From Pseudomonadota bacterium (GTDB taxonomy: Bacteria; Pseudomonadota; Gammaproteobacteria; Burkholderiales; Ferrovaceae): a stretch of 61,302 nt of DNA. Made by a program: the position numbers and the translations under genes. Below the pieces are notes generated by a model, which did not search any database, was not told the DNA's origin, and saw nothing but the letters and a program-made list of their open reading frames with translations. The stretch lies in assembly GCA_021811145.1 (NCBI GenBank), contig JAJZPN010000010.1, forward strand, positions 1-61,302, in the 5' to 3' direction. Below, piece by piece: positions 51,107 through 59,301 of the stretch (the stretch's first letter is position 1; the number at the start of each line of letters is the position of its first letter).

Positions 51107-54100
51107 ATGCTTGAAATCGTCAAGTTGGCGCTAAGACGTCCAAATACATTTATCGTGATGGCGTTGATTATTTTTTTATTTGGCGTCATCTCCATTATAA
51201 AAACTCCAAAAGACATTTTTCCAGATATTAACCTACCTGTGATTAGTGCGGTATGGACCTATAGTGGTATGCCGCCTGAAGATATGGCAGGGCGTATTGT
51301 TTATTACTATGAACGATCCTTAAGTTCTACAGTTAATGATATTGAACACATTGAGTCACAATCACTTTTTGGTTACGGTATTGTCAAAATCTTTTTTCAG
51401 CCAGATGTTGATATTCGTACAGCTAACGCCCAGGTAACAGCAATTTCACAAACTGTGTTGAAAATGATGCCCCCGGGTATCACTCCACCGTTAATTTTGA
51501 ACTATAACGCTGCGACAGTCCCTATTTTACAACTTGCCTTATCAAGCAAGGTGCTCTCTGAGGACCGTATCTTTGACTTGGGGCAAAATTTTATTCGTCC
51601 TCAGTTAGCAACGGTTAAAGGCAGTGCAGTGCCATCCCCTTATGGAGGGAAGGTACGTCAGATCCAGATTGACTTGGATCCACAGGCTATGCAGTCTAAA
51701 CAAGTTTCTCCGCAAGACGTAGCTGATGCCCTTAGTCGCCAAAATTTGGTGTTATCACCTGGTACTGAAAAAATTAGTAACTTTGAGTACAACATTAAAA
51801 TCAATGATAGTCCAGATGAATTTGAAACTTTAAATGACTTACCTATCAAAACCGTTAATGGGGCTACTATTTTTATTAGAGATGTGGCCCACGTACGTGA
51901 TGGTTATCCACCGCAAATTAACGTAGTACGAGATGATGGACGACGCTCTGTATTGATGGTGATATTAAAAAATGGCGCAACATCGACTTTAGATATTATT
52001 CAAGGCACAAAGGATTTAATTCCAAAGCTACAAGAAACCTTACCTAAAAATTTAAAAATCAATTTAGTGGGTGATCAATCTATCTTTGTAAAATCTGCTA
52101 TTAGTGGTGTGGTACGTGAAGGGACTATCGCTGGAATACTAACCAGTGTCATGATTCTTCTCTTTCTAGGTAGTTGGCGCTCGACCATTATCATTTCTAT
52201 GTCAATTCCATTGGCGATTTTGTCAGCTATTATTTTTCTATCGCTTACAGGAAATACTTTGAATGTAATGACGTTAGGTGGTTTAGCGCTAGCTGTGGGA
52301 ATGCTCGTTGATGATGCAACAGTAGTTATAGAAAACATTAACCACCATTTGGAAATGGGAAAGCCAACCACTAAGGCTATTGTTGATGCGGCAGCGCAAA
52401 TTATTCAGCCTGCTTTAGTTTCAACTCTATCCATCTGTATTGTGTTTGTCCCTATGTTCTCGTTAACAGGGGTACCTCGTTATCTTTTCATCCCAATGGC
52501 TGAGGCAGTTATTTTTGGTATGTTATCTTCTTTTGTGTTGTCACAAACTTTTGTACCAACAATTGCAAATAAACTATTAAAACACCAAGGCCCTCATTTT
52601 TCACACGAACATCATACTGATCATAACCGCGCTCAGCACGATCCCAACTTTCATCCTCAGCAAAATAGGACAAAAGCTATTTTGCAATTTTTTATTAATA
52701 TTCAACAGGGTTTTGAAGAGCGTTTTACTAAAGTTCGTTTAGGTTATCGTTCTCTACTCAATCAAGCATTAATTCATCGCAAAGTATTTGTTCCAGTCTT
52801 TTTGGGGTTCGTGGTTATTTCATGCGTAGTATTATTCCCCATGCTGGGACGTAACTTTTTCCCTATGGTTGATTCAGGTGATATGAAGATCCATGTACGC
52901 GCACAAGTGGGGACACGTATTGAAGAAACAGCAAAGCAATTTGACTTAATTGAAAATAAAATTCGAGAACTCGTTCCACCAAGCGAACTAGATACAATTG
53001 TTGATAATATTGGTCTTTCAGTGAGTGGTATTAATACAGCCTATAGCAGTACGGGAACAATTGGTCCACAAGACGGAGATATTTTAATTCATTTAAATGA
53101 ATCTCATCATCCTACTGAGGGTTATGTAAAAAAACTACGTGAGGAGTTACCGCGTGCTTTTCCTGGTACTTCTTTTGCATTTCTTCCTGCTGATATTACT
53201 AGCCAAATTTTAAACTTTGGGGTACCAGCACCTATTGATATTCGAGTGGACGGTCCAAACCACGACGATAATTTGGCATATGTCAGAAAAATATTAAGAG
53301 ATATAAAGACTGTTCCTGGTATTGCTGATATTCGAGTTCAGCAAGCCACCAATTATCCGCAATTTAATGTAGATATTGATCGAGCTCAGGCTAAAAATTA
53401 TGGTCTTACAGAAAAAGATGTTACTAATAACTTAGTCGCGAGTCTTGCTGGAACCATTCAAGTAGCTCCCACTTTTTGGCTTAATAACAAAAATGGTGTT
53501 TCTTACCCTATTGTGATTCAAATGCCTCAATACCGAATTGATAATCTCTCTGCTTTGGAAAATATTCCAATCACAACCAAAGGGGCTTCGATGCAAGTGT
53601 TGGGTGGGTTGGGGAAAATTGATCGTAATCAATCTGATTCAGTGATATCTCACTATAATATTAAACCAGCCTTTGATATTTTCGCTTCACTACAAGAGAG
53701 AGATTTAGGGAATATTGCTAAAGATATTCAACATATTATTGATCAACATAAAGCAGAGATGCCTAAAGGCGCCACTGTTAAATTACAAGGCCAGGTTCCT
53801 ATTATGCAAGACTCCTATAAAGGACTGAGTCTTGGGTTGATTGCCTCTATTGTATTAATTTACTTTTTAGTAGTGGTGAACTTTGAATCATGGCTTGATC
53901 CCTTTGTTATCATCACAGCCCTCCCATCAGCTCTTGCTGGTATTGTATGGATGCTCTACATCACCGGTACTACGTTGTCTGTCCCTGCATTAACAGGTGC
54001 CATTATGTGTATGGGTGTAGCCACTGCTAATAGTATTCTGGTTATCAGTTTTGCTCGTGAGCGTTTGGCTATTGTAAAAGACTCTACCCAAGCTGCTCTT

Positions 54101-54343
54101 GAAGCAGGTTATACACGTTTTCGTCCTGTATTAATGACAGCGTCTGCCATGTTAATTGGTATGATTCCTATGTCTTTAGGATTGGGTGATGGCGGTGAAC
54201 AAAACGCACCTTTAGGTCGTGCTGTAATCGGCGGTCTCTTATTCGCGACTATTTCTACATTGATTTTTGTTCCAGTGATCTTTAGTATTGTGCATGCCAA
54301 AGATAAATTTGATGATGAGTCTGTTACAGATAGTACGAGCTAA
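51107..54343 (+). CDS. RND-family efflux transporter, inner-membrane pump (copy 1)
   Basis: 1078 residues with the AcrB-like plan: helix 1 (about 13-32), a periplasmic domain, helices 2-6 (about 335-490), a cytoplasmic linker, helix 7, a second periplasmic domain and helices 8-12. Helix 4 contains Asp402-Asp403 in AVGMLVDDATVVIENIN, matching the proton-relay pair of AcrB. The helix-10 lysine of AcrB is replaced (GVATANSILVISFARE), but RFRPVLMT retains the helix-11 arginine. The linker (493-516) has eight histidines in 24 residues. No membrane fusion or outer-membrane partner gene is adjacent. The substrate is unknown. It shares patches of identical DNA with the pump gene at 59302. Confidence 0.9.
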   Translation: MLEIVKLALRRPNTFIVMALIIFLFGVISIIKTPKDIFPDINLPVISAVWTYSGMPPEDMAGRIVYYYERSLSSTVNDIEHIESQSLFGYGIVKIFFQPDVDIRTANAQVTAISQTVLKMMPPGITPPLILNYNAATVPILQLALSSKVLSEDRIFDLGQNFIRPQLATVKGSAVPSPYGGKVRQIQIDLDPQAMQSKQVSPQDVADALSRQNLVLSPGTEKISNFEYNIKINDSPDEFETLNDLPIKTVNGATIFIRDVAHVRDGYPPQINVVRDDGRRSVLMVILKNGATSTLDIIQGTKDLIPKLQETLPKNLKINLVGDQSIFVKSAISGVVREGTIAGILTSVMILLFLGSWRSTIIISMSIPLAILSAIIFLSLTGNTLNVMTLGGLALAVGMLVDDATVVIENINHHLEMGKPTTKAIVDAAAQIIQPALVSTLSICIVFVPMFSLTGVPRYLFIPMAEAVIFGMLSSFVLSQTFVPTIANKLLKHQGPHFSHEHHTDHNRAQHDPNFHPQQNRTKAILQFFINIQQGFEERFTKVRLGYRSLLNQALIHRKVFVPVFLGFVVISCVVLFPMLGRNFFPMVDSGDMKIHVRAQVGTRIEETAKQFDLIENKIRELVPPSELDTIVDNIGLSVSGINTAYSSTGTIGPQDGDILIHLNESHHPTEGYVKKLREELPRAFPGTSFAFLPADITSQILNFGVPAPIDIRVDGPNHDDNLAYVRKILRDIKTVPGIADIRVQQATNYPQFNVDIDRAQAKNYGLTEKDVTNNLVASLAGTIQVAPTFWLNNKNGVSYPIVIQMPQYRIDNLSALENIPITTKGASMQVLGGLGKIDRNQSDSVISHYNIKPAFDIFASLQERDLGNIAKDIQHIIDQHKAEMPKGATVKLQGQVPIMQDSYKGLSLGLIASIVLIYFLVVVNFESWLDPFVIITALPSALAGIVWMLYITGTTLSVPALTGAIMCMGVATANSILVISFARERLAIVKDSTQAALEAGYTRFRPVLMTASAMLIGMIPMSLGLGDGGEQNAPLGRAVIGGLLFATISTLIFVPVIFSIVHAKDKFDDESVTDSTS
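51236..51615 (+). repeat. 380-bp perfect repeat shared with RND pump 2
   Basis: 51236-51615 equals 59431-59810 base for base. Further identical patches at the same 8195-base offset are 51623-51693 (71 bp), 51944-52049 (106 bp) and 52262-52312 (about 50 bp). Flanking stretches are clearly diverged, including at synonymous sites, so these are conversion tracts. Confidence 0.93.
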
Positions 54344-54363
54344 CGGCTTCAAATGTATTAATA

Positions 54364-54392
54364 TTGGTATATCTAAAACTTGAGAGTATAAT
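54364..54392 (+). promoter_or_regulatory. erpA promoter
   Basis: TTGGTA (54364-54369), 17-base spacer, perfect TATAAT (54387-54392). Start near 54399, giving a leader of about 32 bases. Confidence 0.75.
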
Positions 54393-54394
54393 GT

Positions 54395-54411
54395 AGTACT
54401 AACCAAGTACT
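54395..54411 (+). promoter_or_regulatory. Operator-like AGTACT repeat at erpA start site
   Basis: AGTACT at 54395-54400 and again at 54406-54411, each self-palindromic, separated by five bases and overlapping the predicted transcription start. A repressor bound here would block erpA. It does not match the known IscR consensus by eye. Confidence 0.4.
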
Positions 54412-54430
54412 GTTTAGATGAGGGTTTGTT

Positions 54431-54784
54431 ATGAATGCACCGGTAGATGAAATACTTGCTCCAGTTATATTAACAGATAGTGCCACAGATAAAATCCGTT
54501 CTATTCTTGAAGAAGAAAATAATCTTGATTTAAAACTGCGCGTGTTTGTGTCAGGTGGAGGATGTTCTGGTTTTCAATATGGTTTTACTTTTGAAGAACA
54601 GGCTGCCTCAGATGACACTATTGTACAAAAAAATGGTGTCGAGTTAGTTATTGATCCGATGAGTTTTCAGTATCTAGCGGGGGCTGAAATTGACTACAAA
54701 GAGGATTTAGAAGGGGCGCAGTTTGTTATCCGCAATCCTAATGCCACTACCACCTGTGGTTGTGGTTCATCTTTTTCAGCTTGA
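54431..54784 (+). CDS. erpA: Iron-sulfur cluster insertion protein ErpA
   Basis: 117 residues of the A-type carrier family. The three cluster-binding cysteines lie in [11 protein letters not shown] (about 37-47) and CGCGSSFSA at the C-terminus. ErpA delivers [4Fe-4S] clusters to respiratory and isoprenoid enzymes. It has its own promoter and terminator, although argC and rpsI-rplM next to it are conserved neighbours in betaproteobacteria. Confidence 0.95.
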   Translation: MNAPVDEILAPVILTDSATDKIRSILEEENNLDLKLRVFVSGGGCSGFQYGFTFEEQAASDDTIVQKNGVELVIDPMSFQYLAGAEIDYKEDLEGAQFVIRNPNATTTCGCGSSFSA

Positions 54785-54792
54785 TCAAGCGC

Positions 54793-54852
54793 ACGGCAAA
54801 CCTTGCCGTTCAGGGCAGGGAAGGATAGCGTGGAGTCCTCCGGACTCCTTTT
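54793..54852 (+). terminator. erpA terminator region with two hairpins
   Basis: First a perfect 7-bp hairpin (54793-54799/54803-54809), then GGAGTCC/GGACTCC at 54832-54838/54842-54848 with a three-base loop followed by TTTT. The second has the form of an intrinsic terminator. Confidence 0.75.
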
Positions 54853-54892
54853 CTATTAATTCGGTCAAGATAAATAATACTCAATAAAAAAA

Positions 54893-55921
54893 CTAGGGCA
54901 AAACAGGCACTTGGGTTAATCCTAGAGTTTCTTCAAATCCACACATTAAATTCATATTTTGTAGCGCTTGACCTGACGCACCTTTAACAAGATTATCAAT
55001 AACAGAAAGAATCACTACGGTGTTCTTTTTCTGAGGTTGATGAATTGCTAAGCGGCAAAAATTAGAGGCTCGAACAGATCTTGTTTCTGGGTGACTACCA
55101 AATGGCATAACATCTACAAAGGTTTCTTCTTTATAATGATTTTCAAAAAGTAACTGTAAATCAACTGGTTGAGTTAATTTTGCATAACAAGTTGCATGTA
55201 TCCCACGAATTAGGGGAGTTAAGTGTGGAGTAAATACAATTTCAATCGGCTGCTCTTTTATTCCAGATAGTTCTTGATTGATTTCAGGTAAATGACGATG
55301 TCCACTTACGCCATAGGCTTTAAAATTATCTGATGCTTCTGAAAACAGAGTATGAACTTCACTTTTTCTTCCTGCACCTGAAACGCCTGATTTGGCATCA
55401 GCTATTAAAAAAGTTGTATCAATAACTCCGGCTTTTATTAATGGAATAAACGCTAATTGAATGGCAGTAGGATAACATCCTGGATTAGCAACTAATTGAG
55501 CAGTTTTAATTTTTTCACGATTGATTTCAGGTAGACCATAAACTGCTTTTTTAACCCATTGGCTGCTGGTATGTGTCATGACGTACCATTCTTCCCATAA
55601 GCTAATATCTTTAATTCTGAAGTCTGCTGAAAGATCGATTACTTTTACCCCTGCCTCCAATAGAGCAGGAGCATCCTTCATGGCAATACCATTTGGTGTT
55701 GCAAAGAACACCACATCACATTGTTTTAAATTTGCATTGCTAGGATCAGAAAATGCGATATCGACTCGTCTTCTTAAGTTAGGAAACACTTGAGATACCG
55801 CTTTTCCGGCATCTTGTCTTGAGGTGATGACAGATAAGTTTACTTTAGGGTGTTGAGCCAATAACCGTAGTAATTCTACCCCAGTATAACCTGTTCCGCC
55901 GACAATCCCTACCTTAATCAT
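54893..55921 (-). CDS. argC: N-acetyl-gamma-glutamyl-phosphate reductase
   Basis: 342 residues from the ATG at 55921, which has AAGGAG seven bases before it. An ATG two codons earlier would sit one base from that site. NADPH-dependent third step of arginine synthesis. Rossmann motif [18 protein letters not shown] at the N-terminus and the active-site cysteine in NPGCYPTA (about 147-154) are present. Its downstream end faces erpA. Confidence 0.96.
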   Translation of the reverse strand: MIKVGIVGGTGYTGVELLRLLAQHPKVNLSVITSRQDAGKAVSQVFPNLRRRVDIAFSDPSNANLKQCDVVFFATPNGIAMKDAPALLEAGVKVIDLSADFRIKDISLWEEWYVMTHTSSQWVKKAVYGLPEINREKIKTAQLVANPGCYPTAIQLAFIPLIKAGVIDTTFLIADAKSGVSGAGRKSEVHTLFSEASDNFKAYGVSGHRHLPEINQELSGIKEQPIEIVFTPHLTPLIRGIHATCYAKLTQPVDLQLLFENHYKEETFVDVMPFGSHPETRSVRASNFCRLAIHQPQKKNTVVILSVIDNLVKGASGQALQNMNLMCGFEETLGLTQVPVLP

Positions 55922-55980
55922 GCTCATTCTCCTTTATTTCCACTCTTATTATCGCTTAAAAAATGATAGTAAGAGTAATA

Positions 55981-56007
55981 AAAAAAGCCGGAAGAACCGG
56001 CTTTTTT
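55981..56007 (-). terminator. Terminator of rplM-rpsI
   Basis: Perfect 11-bp stem 55981-55991/55997-56007 (AAAAAAGCCGG/CCGGCTTTTTT) with a five-base loop. On the minus strand it ends in seven T. The T-rich flanks on both strands mean it could also act in the plus direction. Confidence 0.9.
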
Positions 56008-56026
56008 ATAGTACCTATTGTAGTAA

Positions 56027-56419
56027 TTATCGCTTACTAAACTGCTTGCGACGACGTGCTTTGTGTAAGCCCACTTTTTTACGTTCAACTTCACGAGCAT
56101 CACGAGTCACCAAACCAGCTTGTTTAAGAGCTGATTTAAGATCTGGATTATAATCAATTAATGCACGAGTAATACCATGACGCACAGCACCAGCTTGTCC
56201 CGATTCACCGCCACCAGCAACATTCACCCGAATATCAAAACCATTTAAATGATTTGTTAATTCAAGAGGTTGTCGCACTACCATACGGCCAGTTTCACGT
56301 GAAAAGTAAACATCTAAGGGTTTACCATTAACAATGAACTTTCCAGAACCTGATTTGAGAAAAACACGAGCAACGGCACTTTTGCGTCTGCCGGTTCCAT
56401 AATAATATTGTCCAATCAT
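56027..56419 (-). CDS. rpsI: 30S ribosomal protein S9
   Basis: 130 residues. S9 contacts P-site tRNA through its C-terminal SKR tail (here KQFSKR). [17 protein letters not shown] and [19 protein letters not shown] are conserved. Eight bases after rplM in the conserved rplM-rpsI operon, followed by an intrinsic terminator. Confidence 0.97.
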   Translation of the reverse strand: MIGQYYYGTGRRKSAVARVFLKSGSGKFIVNGKPLDVYFSRETGRMVVRQPLELTNHLNGFDIRVNVAGGGESGQAGAVRHGITRALIDYNPDLKSALKQAGLVTRDAREVERKKVGLHKARRRKQFSKR

Positions 56420-56427
56420 AATAATAC

Positions 56428-56856
56428 CTAGATAACTAAAGGTTTAGGTTGCTGTGCTGCGTGTGGATGCTGATCCCCCGCATACACCTTCATTTTTTTA
56501 ATCATAGCATAACCTAGAGGACCTTTAGGTAGCATGCCTTTTACTGCTTTTTCTAAAACACGTGCAGGATGACGTGCACGCATTTTATTGAAATTGGTCT
56601 CATAAATACCACCTGGGTAGCCTGAGTGACGATAATACTTCTTATCTTCGCCTTTGTTGCCAGTTACGCGGATTTTATCTGCATTAACTACAACAATAAA
56701 ATCACCCGTATCTACGTGTGGAGTGTAAATAGCTTTATGTTTGCCACGTAGTCTTAATGCGATTTGGCTTGCAAGACGTCCTAAAACTAAATCTTGGGCA
56801 TCTACAACAAACCAGTCACGTTGTACTTCATGGTTTTTGGCTGAAAAGGTTTTCAT
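56428..56856 (-). CDS. rplM: 50S ribosomal protein L13
   Basis: 142 residues. L13 is an early 50S assembly protein. [40 protein letters not shown] and the [20 protein letters not shown] block are diagnostic. Divergent from the OsmC-trpDC unit across a 118-base gap. Confidence 0.97.
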   Translation of the reverse strand: MKTFSAKNHEVQRDWFVVDAQDLVLGRLASQIALRLRGKHKAIYTPHVDTGDFIVVVNADKIRVTGNKGEDKKYYRHSGYPGGIYETNFNKMRARHPARVLEKAVKGMLPKGPLGYAMIKKMKVYAGDQHPHAAQQPKPLVI

Positions 56857-56974
56857 GACGCATTACCACTAATTAATTTGATAGCCCTCAATTATAAGCT
56901 TGAGTCATTTCTCATGTCAATGGATACTTGCATTGCTATAATGTAACTATACATTCTTAAAATACAGGATATAG

Positions 56975-57397
56975 ATGATGAAGGGTAGAGTGAAGTGGGT
57001 TGAAGGAATGAGTTTTTTGGGTGAAAGCGGGAGTGGCCATAGCTTTTTAATGGACGGAGCGCCTGAAGCGGGAGGGCGTAACTTAGGAGTGCGTCCGATG
57101 GAGGCAATGCTTCTTGGTGCTGGGGGGTGCACATCATTTGATGTAGTACTTATACTTAAGCGCTCACGGGCGGAAGTAACTGATTGTGTCGTGGAAATTG
57201 ATTCTGAGCGCGCTGAAACAGACCCTAAGGTGTTTACTAAAATCCATTTTCATTTCATTGTTACAGGTAAATCTCTAAAACCTGAGCTGGTTGAGCGGGC
57301 GATTAAACTGTCTGCTGAAAAGTATTGTTCTGCTACTTTCATGTTGAGTAAGACCGCCACAGTGACTCATGATTTTCAAATTCGCGAGGCTGATTAA
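56975..57397 (+). CDS. OsmC/Ohr family protein
   Basis: 140 residues. The two redox-type cysteines are in LGAGGCTSFDVVLILKR (about 48-64) and EKYCSATFMLSKTATV (about 114-129), as in OsmC peroxidases and the YhfA-like subgroup. The N-terminal GRVKWVEGMSFLGESGSGH is typical of YhfA-like members. It may reduce organic hydroperoxides, but this subgroup's substrate is unproven. Its stop TAA shares a base with the trpD ATG. Confidence 0.85.
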   Translation: MMKGRVKWVEGMSFLGESGSGHSFLMDGAPEAGGRNLGVRPMEAMLLGAGGCTSFDVVLILKRSRAEVTDCVVEIDSERAETDPKVFTKIHFHFIVTGKSLKPELVERAIKLSAEKYCSATFMLSKTATVTHDFQIREAD

Positions 57398-58416
57398 TGG
57401 AGTTGAAATCTGTATTACAACGGCTCATTTCCGGTAACTCTTTGCAACAATATGAGATGACTTGGGTTATGGAAGGTATGTTTTCAGGCGCCATTACTCC
57501 AGTACAAAGTGCTGCTGTGTTGTCTCTACTGGCTCGTAATGGTGAAACTGTTGACGAAATTACCGCAGCCGCTAGAGTAATGAGGTCATTATCGCAAAAG
57601 GTTGCAGCTCCATTATTAGATCCTATTGTTGACACATGTGGTACGGGTGGCGATGGATTACATACCTTTAATATTTCAACTGTTACTTCATTTGTGGTTG
57701 CGGCGGCTGGGGGGTATGTAGCTAAACATGGTGGTCGTTCTGTATCTTCTTCAAGCGGAAGTGTGGATGTACTTGAGGCAATGGGTATTCCAGTTAGTAG
57801 TTGGTCTTTAGAAAAAGTTGAATCTTTTTTGAGACGTTTCCGTTGGACATTCATGTTCGCTCCTAATCATCATGCAGCAATGAAACAAACAGCACTTATC
57901 AGAAAAGAGTTGGGAGTACGTACTATCTTCAATATTTTAGGGCCGTTAACTAACCCAGCAAATGCTCCCTATCAACTATTGGGTGTTTATAGTGCTCATT
58001 TAACTGCGACTATGGTTGACGTATTAGCTCAATTAGGAAGCCGAAGAGCATTGGTGGTTCATGGTCTTGATGGGTTGGATGAGATATCCATATCTGGCCC
58101 GACTATGGTGTCAGAGTTAAAGGATGGGAAAGTGACTCATTATGAAATCACTCCAGAACAATTTGGATTTAATAGAGCGCCATTAAATCAATTTTTAGTT
58201 AAAAATGCTATGGAGTCCTTGTTTTTAATTGAGGAAGTGTTAAACAATCAAGCTGGACCAGCAAGGGATGTAGTGTGTTTAAATGCCGGCGCTGCAATTT
58301 ATGTGGCTGGGTTGGCAAGTAGTTTATTCGATGGAATAGAAATAGCTCGTCAAAACCTAGCAAATGGTGCGGCGAAGAATTTAAGGGATGAAATTAAAGA
58401 GGCGGCTCATGGGTAA
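57397..58416 (+). CDS. trpD: Anthranilate phosphoribosyltransferase
   Basis: 339 residues. Couples anthranilate to PRPP in tryptophan synthesis. The PRPP loop is [17 protein letters not shown] (about 79-95), and the second loop is [20 protein letters not shown] (about 108-127), a variant of the usual HGNRSVSSKSG that lacks its Asn and Lys. It is coupled to the OsmC gene at the front and overlaps trpC by eight bases. trpE and trpG are not adjacent. Confidence 0.96.
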   Translation: MELKSVLQRLISGNSLQQYEMTWVMEGMFSGAITPVQSAAVLSLLARNGETVDEITAAARVMRSLSQKVAAPLLDPIVDTCGTGGDGLHTFNISTVTSFVVAAAGGYVAKHGGRSVSSSSGSVDVLEAMGIPVSSWSLEKVESFLRRFRWTFMFAPNHHAAMKQTALIRKELGVRTIFNILGPLTNPANAPYQLLGVYSAHLTATMVDVLAQLGSRRALVVHGLDGLDEISISGPTMVSELKDGKVTHYEITPEQFGFNRAPLNQFLVKNAMESLFLIEEVLNNQAGPARDVVCLNAGAAIYVAGLASSLFDGIEIARQNLANGAAKNLRDEIKEAAHG

Positions 58417-59197
58417 TATATTGCAACAGATTTTAGAAACAAAAAAAGAAGAAGTGGCTCTAGCGCAACAACAGGTATCTTTAGATGTTATGAAAGAATT
58501 GGCTTTAGCGGCTCCTCAGTCAAGAGATTTCGTTGGTGCTTTAAGAAATAAGCTTGTTAATCAAGAAGCTGCAGTTATTGCTGAGATCAAGAGAGCAAGT
58601 CCTAGTAAAGGTGTTTTGAGAAATGAGTTTGATCCAGCACACATTGCGCAAGTTTATGAGAAAAATGGTGCAGCCTGTTTGTCGGTATTAACAGACGAAG
58701 AATATTTCAAAGGCTCAATTGAATATTTACGAGAAGCCCGGTATGCGTGTTCTCTTCCTGTTTTAAGAAAAGATTTCATGGTGGATGAATATCAAATTTA
58801 TGAGTCTAAAGCAATAGGTGCGGATGCTATTTTACTGATTGTAGCAGCGTTAGAGGATGATGTAATGCATGCTTTCTGTGAACTTGCAAACAGCTTAAGA
58901 TTAGCGGTTTTGGTTGAGTCCCATAATGAGAGTGAGTTGGAGAGAGCACTACGCTTGAATACACCGTTAATAGGAATCAATAATCGTAATTTGAGTACTT
59001 TTGATACTTCACTTGAAGTGACCTTGGCGCTAAAAAATAAAGTCCCTCAAGATCGTATAGTTATAACGGAAAGTGGTATCTTGACAAAGATGGATGTTGA
59101 AAAAATGCGCGCCCATGGAGTAAATGGTTTTTTAATTGGCGAAGCCTTTATGAAAGCGCTAGACCCCGGTCAAGCACTTCAACAGCTTTTTAAATGA
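58409..59197 (+). CDS. trpC: Indole-3-glycerol-phosphate synthase
   Basis: 262 residues from the ATG at 58409 ([16 protein letters not shown]), overlapping the trpD end. TIM-barrel enzyme forming indole-glycerol phosphate. Catalytic lysine and glutamate motifs [11 protein letters not shown] (about 56-66), [20 protein letters not shown] and VTESG-type ITESGIL are present. Not fused to TrpF, as usual outside enterics. No terminator seen after the stop. Confidence 0.96.
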   Translation: MGNILQQILETKKEEVALAQQQVSLDVMKELALAAPQSRDFVGALRNKLVNQEAAVIAEIKRASPSKGVLRNEFDPAHIAQVYEKNGAACLSVLTDEEYFKGSIEYLREARYACSLPVLRKDFMVDEYQIYESKAIGADAILLIVAALEDDVMHAFCELANSLRLAVLVESHNESELERALRLNTPLIGINNRNLSTFDTSLEVTLALKNKVPQDRIVITESGILTKMDVEKMRAHGVNGFLIGEAFMKALDPGQALQQLFK

Positions 59198-59301
59198 TAA
59201 ATAATTGATTTTGTTTACAATCGGTAACAAGAGTTACGCCTTGATGTGTCACAATTTACACGTTTTTGTCCGCTTATTTTGTTTAGTGAGGAGTTTTTCT
59301 T

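Noticed and set aside
53985..54066. Loss of the helix-10 lysine in RND pump 1 as a sign of inactivity
   Set aside because: Many functional RND subfamilies lack that lysine, so it is a family feature rather than a defect.
57728..57771. TrpD PRPP-site variation ([11 protein letters not shown]) as an inactivating change
   Set aside because: Similar variants are, to my knowledge, common in betaproteobacterial TrpD, and the glycine-rich PRPP loop is intact, so the enzyme is taken as functional.
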